From: an uncultured Bacteroidales bacterium
GTDB lineage: Bacteria > Bacteroidota > Bacteroidia > Bacteroidales > UBA11471
Direction of reading: 5' to 3'
DNA: 64,000 nucleotides
Assembly (NCBI GenBank): GCA_947593515.1
Contig: CANQDQ010000009.1
Location: 20,647 to 84,646, forward strand
Position numbers and translations under genes: made by a program. Each line of letters starts with the position of its first letter. The stretch's first letter is position 1. Under the pieces are notes generated by a model, which was given only the letters and a program-made list of their open reading frames with translations, was not told the DNA's origin and did no database searches. Below, piece after piece: positions 45,754 to 54,499 of the stretch.

Positions 45754-47436
45754 ATGATGAAGATGAATCGCAAATATAGCTTGTGCATTGGGAGCAGCGC
45801 TTTCGCAGCGATGTGTCTGCTTATGACGGCATGCCTGTTTGTAACGGCATGCACGGCAGACGACGTCGACGAAAAGGCGGCTGTGGCGGCGAACAGTCCG
45901 ATAACCGTGTACGCATCGGTATCGGAACCCATGCAGGGCAATACACGTTCAGAAGGCAAGGAGATAGATGGCTGGGACGTCGTGGCGGGAAGCTTCGCCT
46001 TGGTGTACCCCACCACCGATATGAGCAACGCTGTCGGGGTATGCTCGTTCTCGGATAACGGCGGACGTGCCTACCACGCCACGCGCGGGGAGAACGACAC
46101 GCTTGAGGGGATCAGCGCCCCCCTTCTACCCGGCGAGCTCCGGAACACCTCATCGGGCTCCGTCCGCTTCTACATGGACAACGTACTCGCCCTCGAATCC
46201 GAGGGGACATCAGCCCCGGGTGAGATCATTTTCAATGATGCTCTCAAAAAGCGTTTCTCCGCCCGCGTGGAAGATATGGCTCACCGCCCCGGATTGGAGG
46301 GCGATGACAACTCGACTAACGACTTGGTGTGGGGATTCTACGACGTAGAGAATCCGGAGTATGAAAGCTCGTATTACACGACGCTGCCATTCAGTCTATA
46401 TCATCGAATGTCGCGCATCTCGGTGCTGATTATCGACGAATACGACCCGAAGAGCGAGGAGATACGGCAGGAGTACGACGTGAACCCGATGAAAATATGG
46501 ATTGTGGGCGTGCGGACGGAGTGCAGCTCGTTCAACCGCGAGACGGGTGTCGTAACGGTGGACAACGCTCCCGCCACGACCCTCTATCTGCTCGGTACGA
46601 GCGAGGACACCGGCGACAACCTGACGAAAGACGAGACTTTCTCCAAAGAGGAGCAGGATAAATTCGACGCTGCCGTGCCCGAAAACAAGGAGAAGCTTGA
46701 CGGCGAAAAGATAACGGTGTACTGCTACACCACGCCGAATATCATACTTCCGCCGCAGACGTTCGACGATACGCCGATGCTGTATATCAGGTATGGGGAA
46801 CAGACCTATGCGGGCCGTCTGCCGAATACCGTAACCTCGACCGACGCGGAGGGGCATACGACGAACACGTCCATGCAGTTCGAAGCAGGGAAGCACCTGC
46901 TTTTGAGAGTGCGCTTCAAGCCGAGTTTCAACGATGAATTGAATGTGGACGTTTCGCTCGTCGACTGGTTCAGGTTCGGCGGCAGTACATGGTCTGTTTC
47001 GGGGCGTTTGGCCGGCATACATACCGTAGATATGTGGAAATCGTTCGTCGCGGAATATAATCAGCTTGCCGGCGTCGAGAAAGGGACGCCAAAAGAGGCG
47101 GAAATAAAGGAGAAGCTGCGCCGATACGGCGACATGACAAAGGCAAAGGATATTCCGGAGTTCCTGCTCATCACGCACATTACCGCTGAAGACCTTGCCG
47201 GCGAGGGCATGCGTATCAACAAGACTGTTTACGATGAGTATCCGTTCCTGATAGATTTCTCGCGAAACTATATGATAAACGGCTATAAATACAAGTATGA
47301 GAATGAGAAGGGTTATTGGGTGAGAGAGAAGTTAGCGGAATCGGGAGATAAATACGTGTCGGAGGATTTGACGACTTCCAGAGATTCAAAGTGTCTGCCG
47401 ACGGAGTTGTTGAATGATATAACAGTTGTTGAATGA
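45754..47436 (+). CDS. Fimbrillin-family lipoprotein with short C-terminal extension; 3' end altered by tandem duplication
   Basis: 560 residues. Lipobox at Cys27 or Cys33 (MTACLFVTAC). Thr-Arg site GNTRSEGK (Arg65). The fimbrillin part runs to about 410 (FEAGKHLLLRVRFKPSFNDELNVDVSLVDWFRFGG). An added segment follows (GIHTVDMWKSFVAEYNQL; IDFSRNYMINGYKYKYENEKGYW) resembling the beginning of the beta-helix parts of the next two proteins but stopping soon after. The last codons contain a 19-base tandem duplication (47405-47442), so the protein ends ITVVE rather than the ITK that would be read without it. Confidence 0.78.
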   Translation: MMKMNRKYSLCIGSSAFAAMCLLMTACLFVTACTADDVDEKAAVAANSPITVYASVSEPMQGNTRSEGKEIDGWDVVAGSFALVYPTTDMSNAVGVCSFSDNGGRAYHATRGENDTLEGISAPLLPGELRNTSSGSVRFYMDNVLALESEGTSAPGEIIFNDALKKRFSARVEDMAHRPGLEGDDNSTNDLVWGFYDVENPEYESSYYTTLPFSLYHRMSRISVLIIDEYDPKSEEIRQEYDVNPMKIWIVGVRTECSSFNRETGVVTVDNAPATTLYLLGTSEDTGDNLTKDETFSKEEQDKFDAAVPENKEKLDGEKITVYCYTTPNIILPPQTFDDTPMLYIRYGEQTYAGRLPNTVTSTDAEGHTTNTSMQFEAGKHLLLRVRFKPSFNDELNVDVSLVDWFRFGGSTWSVSGRLAGIHTVDMWKSFVAEYNQLAGVEKGTPKEAEIKEKLRRYGDMTKAKDIPEFLLITHITAEDLAGEGMRINKTVYDEYPFLIDFSRNYMINGYKYKYENEKGYWVREKLAESGDKYVSEDLTTSRDSKCLPTELLNDITVVE

Positions 47437-47442
47437 TATAAC
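47405..47442. repeat. Perfect 19-base tandem duplication across a gene's stop codon
   Basis: The 19 bases beginning AGTTGTTGAATG occur twice in direct succession (47405-47423, 47424-47442) without any mismatch. Because 19 is not a multiple of three the second copy is read in another frame and supplies the stop codon TGA. Confidence 0.95.
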
Positions 47443-47471
47443 GAAGTAGAGAGAAAAAAACAGTTCGGAAT

Positions 47472-49445
47472 ATGAAAACGAAGTACATATTGGCACTATG
47501 TCTGCTGTGGGGGGCAGTTTCCTGCACCGAAGTTTACGTGGAACCGGAAACGGACACCGATATGCAGACACCGGAGGACGGACAGGAAGATGATACGCCC
47601 GATGCTCCGAAACGTCTGACGTTGGAGCTGACTCTCGATAATTACGAAAATGTCGGGAACACACCTGTCGTTACCCCCACCACCAGAAGTGCTAGAGATA
47701 TACTTGACCGGTACCATAACTCCGTATATGGGTTCGTGCCGGGTAATCAGGTCGGGCTTTTCACTCAGGGCGGCAACCTCGACTCGACGGTCGCAGACAA
47801 CATTTCCGCCGGATTTTTCAATATTCCGCTCACGTGCACCAGCGGCAGTAACTTCTCGTCGGAAGAACTCAATGCCAATGAAACGGATTTCAGACACCGC
47901 TTCGTTTACTATCCCTATGCCGAGGCGGCGTACACCGCAAAGGGTTTCCCCATACGCAACGCTGACGGCCGCGCAATAGACCTGCTCATAGCGTCGAAGA
48001 GTACCTCCACGGGAGGCATGACGTTCAGGCATGCGTTCGCCGTGCTCGAAATCACTCGCGGATACATGTTCGACAAGCCTAAAGTGCCGACAGACGAGAC
48101 TCTGCTCAAGGCGGCGCCCGATTCGGCGCAGAAAAACGCCGAGTACATGCAGGTGGAGTTGGAGGCGCCCGTAATCAACATGCGTTTCTACCCCCAGGTG
48201 GAAAACTACTGGACATACACGCTGGAAGCGAACAACGGTGTGGCAGACTATCAGTTCGTCGGCACGGCAGAGGAAATCGCGGCTGCGGGGCTTGAGGCGG
48301 GCAAAGACTACACGGAGGGTGTCAATTACGCCATATTCGACCGATTCAAAAAATACGCGGAGGCGACGACCAATACGGGAGCATCATACGGCATACTGCT
48401 GCCCACTGTGGATAATGCCGTATGCGGCTCGAAGTATGATGTCTCTGGAGGCACCATACCCGATTACGGCACACAGAGAGGTGGCTCGCACTCCAATATA
48501 AAATCGATATCCTTGTGGGACAACGACGGAATATGGCGCACGATTACCGACATACAGATGATCGATCACGACGGAGGCAAATTCGAGGGCAAGCGGCTCT
48601 ACGGCAATACCGCCTATCCGATGACGGTGAGAATGGAGGCCAACGGGGCGAAGATTTTCCCCGTGATGGTGGGTCGTTGGGAAGACGGAGGCACCAAGTA
48701 CGGTGCATCGGTCAATGGCATCGCCTCGTTACAGGACTTCAATAATTTTAATAACAAATACAACGACTTTCTGAGGGATCATGGAGTGTATGATAAGCGC
48801 CATGATCTCACCGAGGCGAATATAAACGATTTTATCAACGGCGGCAACGACGATAATTCCGGATTCGGGCGCGCGACGATAGAGAGAAACGAGAGTGACA
48901 ACAGCATCAAAAACGTGCGCTTCACGTTTCTCGTAACCGCGCCGTTGGACCTTTCTGCGGCGACCTCCCAGAGCGGTTGTCTTATCCATCGTCTGGACAA
49001 GAACGACACGTTCGACGGCGGCGGCTATGAAATAAGCGGCATCGACATAACGGAAACGGGAAGCAACCCTTTGCCCGGCTTTGTCGGGAAGTGCGACGGC
49101 ACGCTCAAAAACGTAAATTTGGAAACGTTCCACTTGGCACATGACAGTGAGGTCCCGACAGGCATTTTCTGCGCCGAACTCGGAGAGTACGGCTCGGTAC
49201 AGGGCTGCACGGCGCGCAACGCCTCTGTCTCGGCACCCCAGAGTACGTGCGGGGCCATTGCCGGCAAAGTAACGGGGGGGGGCGGCAGCGAGGAGGCTCC
49301 GCAAATCGTGGGCAACACCGTCATTTCGAGCATTATGCAGGGGACGCAGGGCGATGATAACAAACTGTGGGGCGAGAAAAGCGGCACCCCCACACATAAG
49401 AACAACCGTATAGATGTGGAGATAATCAATACATTCAGCAATTAA
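47472..49445 (+). CDS. Fimbrillin/beta-helix adhesin-like lipoprotein with in-frame G9 tract
   Basis: 657 residues. Lipobox Cys18 (GAVSC); Thr-Arg site TTRSARD (Arg72). The fimbrillin-like part (FRHRFVYYPYAEAAYT; MTFRHAFAVLEITRGYMF) extends to about 415. From about 420 a second part follows (SLQDFNNFNNKYNDFLRDHG), then beta-helix/GLUG-like rungs: DTFDGGGYEISGIDI, LPGFVGKCDGTLKNVNLETFHL, GIFCAELGEYGSVQGCTARNAS, GAIAGKVTGGGG. A run of nine G (49274-49282) encodes part of GGGG. A one-base change in either direction would replace the last 50-60 residues and give an early or altered stop. Likely a tip adhesin. Confidence 0.78.
   Translation: MKTKYILALCLLWGAVSCTEVYVEPETDTDMQTPEDGQEDDTPDAPKRLTLELTLDNYENVGNTPVVTPTTRSARDILDRYHNSVYGFVPGNQVGLFTQGGNLDSTVADNISAGFFNIPLTCTSGSNFSSEELNANETDFRHRFVYYPYAEAAYTAKGFPIRNADGRAIDLLIASKSTSTGGMTFRHAFAVLEITRGYMFDKPKVPTDETLLKAAPDSAQKNAEYMQVELEAPVINMRFYPQVENYWTYTLEANNGVADYQFVGTAEEIAAAGLEAGKDYTEGVNYAIFDRFKKYAEATTNTGASYGILLPTVDNAVCGSKYDVSGGTIPDYGTQRGGSHSNIKSISLWDNDGIWRTITDIQMIDHDGGKFEGKRLYGNTAYPMTVRMEANGAKIFPVMVGRWEDGGTKYGASVNGIASLQDFNNFNNKYNDFLRDHGVYDKRHDLTEANINDFINGGNDDNSGFGRATIERNESDNSIKNVRFTFLVTAPLDLSAATSQSGCLIHRLDKNDTFDGGGYEISGIDITETGSNPLPGFVGKCDGTLKNVNLETFHLAHDSEVPTGIFCAELGEYGSVQGCTARNASVSAPQSTCGAIAGKVTGGGGSEEAPQIVGNTVISSIMQGTQGDDNKLWGEKSGTPTHKNNRIDVEIINTFSN
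49274..49282 (+). repeat. G9 tract inside an adhesin coding region
   Basis: Nine consecutive G, in frame, in the 657-residue pilus protein gene. A gain of one G leads to TGA within about 25 codons; a loss of one G shifts to a frame that ends at TAG near 49412. Confidence 0.85.
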
Positions 49446-49450
49446 CGAAA

Positions 49451-52363
49451 ATGGAAGTCATGTCTACATATTTCGCACGTTTGAGAAGGTGCGCCGCTGC
49501 CGCGGCGGCAGCAGCGCTTTCGTTCGGCTGCACGCAGACGGAGATTGACAGCACGATAGTAGGGCCGGAAGGCGGTGTTGAACACGAGGTGGTATTCGAT
49601 TTCGTATGCGAGGAATACACCGGCACGGCGACGTTCGATCCGACGTCCGACGGCACGGTGCAGACGCGCACCCCATCGTCGGCGGGATTCGCATTCGAAG
49701 ACGGTGCGGTGATTCACGTGCTGGCGGAGTTCACCAAGAAACAGGAATTCAGAGGGGGAAAAGTGGGCGCCTACGAGTGTTACCGCTACAACAAGCAGTC
49801 GGGAACGTGGACCGCGCTCGGCTCGTCGGAGGACAACCCCTCCGCTGCCCGCATGCTTTGGCCGCTGAATACGCAGTACGGCAAGTTCACGGCATTCTAC
49901 GTGCCGGCACAAGCCAATATTCTCGGATTCGGCGAAAATGACGTTGTTACTACCGAGTTGCAGTCGCTCAACATGATAGGACAAAGGGACGGCAGCGACC
50001 ATGTCATTGGCGACCCTCTGCAAGCCGAAATAGACAGCGTGGGCTACGACGGCAAGGTGCGGCTGGTTTTCCGACACGCATGCACGCGATTGATTCTCAG
50101 TGATATACGCGGTACGAGCGATATGGCATACAGAATCGTGCGCGACGCATCGTCGGACAATGACCTGAACAACGGCTACCAGCTGCGAATCGAGCGTACA
50201 GCCGTCGCCGATGGTGCAAACGAATACACCTACACGGGCAATTTCATATGGAGTACGGTCGAGGACGAGAAACTGAAACTGAACAACTCCGACGGGGTGG
50301 AGAAATACTATGTTTCGGCACCTCTGTCGAGCGACGCGGGAAAGCCCGACATGAGCGACCCGAAGAACAACTGGCTCTGTTTCTACCTCGAGCCCGGCTA
50401 CTACTACGGCTCGATAGTAACCTACCGCAACAATGATATCTATCTGACGCTCAACGTGGCAGGGCTCGGCGGAGAGGGTGATACGGCGCCGGAAGAAGAG
50501 CAGGGATTGGAGGCGAACAAGTCGTACATGATGGACATACGCATGGTGGACGGCGTGGTGAACAACGAACTCGTCGAGACGCCGGACGAATGGGCGCCGG
50601 CAGACGAAGAGGCGATTCAGGTCGATGTCGAGGAGTTCATGAAAGCCCTCGAAAATGGAGAAGCGTATAAAGAGGGGGAATATCAGATTCTCGAACGTAC
50701 GTCGAACGGACTGAAGCTGAATTACAACGTCGATTTTCAAAAGGTGAACCTCTACCACCTCTTTAAGAACTCCTTCGAAAATCTGTCCACCTTCCGCCGG
50801 GCGGGAACCAATTTAGACGGACAGAACCATGCGATAGTGAACGTCAACGGAGCGCTGTTCTACGACTTAAACGCCACGATAAGCAATCTCGCCATACGCC
50901 ACGCCCAAATCACCTTCCCGCAGAAGGTAGACCCGACCACGCACCAGCCCGACGAAAGGGGAGAAGATGAGGTTACGGCAAAGGAACTGATAGACCACTA
51001 CAATAACAGCGTAGGCTTATTCACCTCCATAAGCGGCTCGCTGAACAATGTGCTTATCGAGGGAATAAAGGTAAACATCGACCTGGAGGAAGGCTACGAC
51101 GAGTGGAAAACTACTATGGACGCCGCCAACATTTACCCCAATATAGGTGCATTATGCGGTTCTCTTACGGGTATCTCCGGCATTACCGGCGTGCATTTGC
51201 GCGGGACGGCGGACCATGAGGGGGACATTACCGTAAATGTGAAAGGTCCTAATTTATACAAAGCGAATTTCTCCATAGGAGGACTTGTCGGCAAACTAAG
51301 CGCAGGACCCTTGCAGAATGTAGACCTCTACATGGGCGATGCAGAATACTATGCGCCTACGATCTATGTTAAGACTGATATGGGAAAGAACAAGGAGGAG
51401 GATGCGAAGAATAAGAGTCTGTACGTACTCTCCCAGTTGGAAGTCGGCGGCATCGTCGGCTATGCGGAATACGGATGCAGCGACATATCGCTGATATCCT
51501 GCCCCATAACAGTAGATTGCGAGGAAAGCATCTCCAATCTCTGCCATGCGGGAGGTTTTGCCGGGCGTGCGAGAGGCAATTACACTGTCGATGACCCGAA
51601 TAGCGGTTACATCGATAACGTATCCGTTGGGGCGACCGTTACGGGAGGAAAGTGCACGATTACCTCCAATAACGGTCAAGAGTACTATGGGAACTCCTAC
51701 ACGGGAGGGCTGGTAGGTTACGTACAGTCGCGGCAGATCTCCGGCTGCACCGTCAGCGGCAGTGTAACAGCGGGGAAACGTGTCGACGAGACTGACGTAT
51801 ATTCGCGGGTAGCTACCGGCGGCATCATAGGCTGCATCGGAGACAGGGTGCAGGACCAGACTTTTCTACACGGATACGATATCAAGAAGTCGCGCGTCTA
51901 CGACTGCACGGCTTACGTAACGATAGATGTGGATATCAACTTGGTCGGCGGCTCCACCGCGGGTGAGGCGATGCGTTACTATGCCGGCCGCTGCATAGGC
52001 ATGCAGAACTCCCCTAACACGAATGTGTACACCCAGCCTACAAACAGCTGCTTCGTGCCGGCGCCGAGCCGCCGAGACCTTAAAACATACAATTTCGCGA
52101 ATGAGGAACGCGCGTTCTACGACCAGTCCAAGAAGTTGAGTGAACTTGGTCAGTCGTCATTCATTCTCGAACTCGGCGACGTGGGGGGCGACAGCGAACA
52201 CCATGGCTGGAATCCGTACGACCCCGGTGTGGGCAACATAAACTACACGACGAGCAGCGGCGAAAATGTCCAAAATGCCCAACTGCCTTTCTGCGGAGCG
52301 TATGCTGATGAAAAAAACTCCGATCAAGACAATGGCGACGTGTGGAACGGAGGAGGAAATTAA
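49451..52363 (+). CDS. Large fimbrillin/GLUG-repeat adhesin-like lipoprotein
   Basis: 970 residues, the largest of the locus. Lipobox Cys27 (LSFGC) after an Ala-rich hydrophobic core; Thr-Arg site QTRTPSS (Arg73). The fimbrillin-like part is seen in GKVRLVFRHACTRLILSDI and ends near 375. An acidic linker (EWAPADEEAIQVDVEEFMKALENGEAY) leads to a long beta-helix: TNLDGQNHAIVNVNGALF, SVGLFTSISGSLNNVLIEG, FSIGGLVGKLSAG, EVGGIVGYAEYG, HAGGFAGRARG, YTGGLVGYVQSRQISGCTVSG, ATGGIIGCIGD. The repeated GG(L/I/F)VG units are GLUG-type rungs found in bacterial adhesins. Best candidate for the pilus tip adhesin. It begins 5 bases after the previous stop. Confidence 0.82.
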   Translation: MEVMSTYFARLRRCAAAAAAAALSFGCTQTEIDSTIVGPEGGVEHEVVFDFVCEEYTGTATFDPTSDGTVQTRTPSSAGFAFEDGAVIHVLAEFTKKQEFRGGKVGAYECYRYNKQSGTWTALGSSEDNPSAARMLWPLNTQYGKFTAFYVPAQANILGFGENDVVTTELQSLNMIGQRDGSDHVIGDPLQAEIDSVGYDGKVRLVFRHACTRLILSDIRGTSDMAYRIVRDASSDNDLNNGYQLRIERTAVADGANEYTYTGNFIWSTVEDEKLKLNNSDGVEKYYVSAPLSSDAGKPDMSDPKNNWLCFYLEPGYYYGSIVTYRNNDIYLTLNVAGLGGEGDTAPEEEQGLEANKSYMMDIRMVDGVVNNELVETPDEWAPADEEAIQVDVEEFMKALENGEAYKEGEYQILERTSNGLKLNYNVDFQKVNLYHLFKNSFENLSTFRRAGTNLDGQNHAIVNVNGALFYDLNATISNLAIRHAQITFPQKVDPTTHQPDERGEDEVTAKELIDHYNNSVGLFTSISGSLNNVLIEGIKVNIDLEEGYDEWKTTMDAANIYPNIGALCGSLTGISGITGVHLRGTADHEGDITVNVKGPNLYKANFSIGGLVGKLSAGPLQNVDLYMGDAEYYAPTIYVKTDMGKNKEEDAKNKSLYVLSQLEVGGIVGYAEYGCSDISLISCPITVDCEESISNLCHAGGFAGRARGNYTVDDPNSGYIDNVSVGATVTGGKCTITSNNGQEYYGNSYTGGLVGYVQSRQISGCTVSGSVTAGKRVDETDVYSRVATGGIIGCIGDRVQDQTFLHGYDIKKSRVYDCTAYVTIDVDINLVGGSTAGEAMRYYAGRCIGMQNSPNTNVYTQPTNSCFVPAPSRRDLKTYNFANEERAFYDQSKKLSELGQSSFILELGDVGGDSEHHGWNPYDPGVGNINYTTSSGENVQNAQLPFCGAYADEKNSDQDNGDVWNGGGN

Positions 52364-52396
52364 TGCGGATTGAATTAAAAGAAACTGTATCGACGA

Positions 52397-54361
52397 ATGA
52401 AACGAATCTACATATATGCGTTGTACGCCGCGGCGTCATCTATCGCCCTCGCTTTGGCGGGGTGCGTCGATGATGACCTGTCTATCGCGGAGCGCGTGCA
52501 GAGCGACCGCGACGACAGGGTGATATTCGGCGCGTCTATCTCATCAGCCGCCACCCGTTCTACGGAAAGTGAAACCTACGGTATGCAGGTGGGCGACACC
52601 CTGACGCTATCGAATCAGGTGTTCGATATGGTAGACCAAGAAAACGGCTTTCCGGATTACGCGCCTCCTGTTCCGTTTTTCATACAACAGTTCTGGCGCT
52701 CGAAAGCTACCGCGGAGAGTTCGGATTTCAGCCGATGGACTGAGGAAATAGGCATCTACACCGACTGGACTGACGTGGCAGGGCGGCTCGGTTTCTATAC
52801 CGAGAACTACAAATACGGCAAGTGGTCAGATAAATACCCGTACAGCTATCTGAACGAAAATGACAACAAGGAGCTCAAGTGGCACGGCGACCAGTACGAG
52901 GCAGAACACGTATTCAACGCATGGACGGCGGATTTCGAGATGCAACATTCAAACGGCAGCGGCGGCATTACCCGCTGGGTAACGATGGATCGCGATGCGA
53001 GTGAAAAACGCAGTTCGCAGTACGGCACGGTGCGCTTTTTCCATTTCCTGCGTGATACGGACCACCCGGAGCGGTTGAAAGGCGGGGAAGATTCGCTGTG
53101 CATCGGCACCTACAACCCGTGGGGCAGTTATGATCACACACGCCCCTCGCTGGAACATTTTGTCGGGCTTACCAAGATGGTCGGCTCCAAAAATGCCCCC
53201 ATAACCTACCGCTCGAATGCCCAAAACGGCGGCGGCACCAATGTGTCGATGCTCTTCCGGCACTTGGTCTGCCAGATACGTATCAGCCGCATACACCACA
53301 CCGAAATTCAGGGATCGGAAGAAATTACTACGCCGCAAGCGGCGATTATCGTCTTTCCCAAGATGCGGCGCTATGCCCGTTTCACTACCGGCGACACGGT
53401 GACCGGCGAAGGTCCGCACGTAATGTACCCCGACGAGGAGTCGGCGCATAAAGAGAAGATAGGCGATGATGAATACGAGGCCTTGTTGAGAAGAACATTC
53501 TCCGACAATGAGAAGGCAGAGCCGTATGCGGGTGGCGAGTACGAAGCCTACACGCGCAACGGCGGGCGCGGTCTGGCTGCTTATGCCATCTCCTATATGT
53601 ATTTGGCGCCGTTCGATCTTGCAACGGAGGGCGAGTTCGAGGTATGGCTTATGCAACCCAAAGAGAAAGAGAAGGGAACATATTATGAGGATAAAGATCA
53701 TGTCGTGGGTCACTATTTCGGCAATCTTGCCGATCTGGTCGATAAGCTCAAAGAAGAGCGCATCGCTAAGAATCGCCACGCACCGGCGGGAAAGGAGTCG
53801 TGGCTGCTGGCAGGCGAAAAACTCAAATTCAACCTCAGCCTCAGCGACGGCAGCGCCACGGGTCTGGATATGACCATCGACGAATGGAATGAACAGGGCG
53901 GTTCCACCGGAACAGGTCACACCGGCTCGGGCGACATATACACCGAAGACGATTTCTATGCGGTGGAAAGTTTGATGGATGATGGTAGTACAAGGGATCA
54001 GTTGCCTCCTTATTTCGGCGACGACCAACGGTTGGAATTCCATAACGACATCGAATACAAACACGGCACAGACCTTCATGTTCCCAAGGATTACGTACTC
54101 GACGGCATGGGATATACATTGCATGTAATAGATGCTCAACGTTGGCGGCGGTCTGGCGACCAAAGAACTGGAAAAGTCGGGAAAATAACGAACCTGTATA
54201 TAATCTGGGAGGATAAAAACAATCCGGGAAACTTTGAATATGCCTATTTCAACTCGGAAGGCAAGCTTATCGGGAAAGACAAGGATAATGCAGGCGAGGG
54301 AGGTCCGTTTACGTCGATGGAGGATTTGTTGAATTATATAGACGAACACAATCTCTGGTAA
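52397..54361 (+). CDS. Fimbrillin-family lipoprotein with short beta-helix-like end
   Basis: 654 residues. Lipobox Cys23 (LALAGC); Thr-Arg site AATRSTES (Arg54). A long first part includes NVSMLFRHLVCQIRISRIH and KLKFNLSLSDGSATGLDMTIDEW, the fimbrillin closing strand near 500. A Gly/Ser/Thr linker (GGSTGTGHTGSGD) follows, then a short segment like the start of the beta-helix in its neighbours (YTEDDFYAVESLMDD; DYVLDGMGYTLHVID), and the protein ends at residue 654 without further rungs. Probably an alternative or truncated tip subunit. Last gene of the locus; no terminator was recognised in the 138 bases that follow. Confidence 0.78.
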   Translation: MKRIYIYALYAAASSIALALAGCVDDDLSIAERVQSDRDDRVIFGASISSAATRSTESETYGMQVGDTLTLSNQVFDMVDQENGFPDYAPPVPFFIQQFWRSKATAESSDFSRWTEEIGIYTDWTDVAGRLGFYTENYKYGKWSDKYPYSYLNENDNKELKWHGDQYEAEHVFNAWTADFEMQHSNGSGGITRWVTMDRDASEKRSSQYGTVRFFHFLRDTDHPERLKGGEDSLCIGTYNPWGSYDHTRPSLEHFVGLTKMVGSKNAPITYRSNAQNGGGTNVSMLFRHLVCQIRISRIHHTEIQGSEEITTPQAAIIVFPKMRRYARFTTGDTVTGEGPHVMYPDEESAHKEKIGDDEYEALLRRTFSDNEKAEPYAGGEYEAYTRNGGRGLAAYAISYMYLAPFDLATEGEFEVWLMQPKEKEKGTYYEDKDHVVGHYFGNLADLVDKLKEERIAKNRHAPAGKESWLLAGEKLKFNLSLSDGSATGLDMTIDEWNEQGGSTGTGHTGSGDIYTEDDFYAVESLMDDGSTRDQLPPYFGDDQRLEFHNDIEYKHGTDLHVPKDYVLDGMGYTLHVIDAQRWRRSGDQRTGKVGKITNLYIIWEDKNNPGNFEYAYFNSEGKLIGKDKDNAGEGGPFTSMEDLLNYIDEHNLW

Positions 54362-54499
54362 GGCGCGGCTGTAAGTCGTTCCCGTTCCGAAATATCCGCC
54401 GCGCATTCCTCCTGCCGGCATTCGCTGCGCGCTGTCATTCTGCCTGTCATTCGCCACAGCCCCCTCCTGCTGCTTTCCATTCTTAAAAACAAAAATTTA

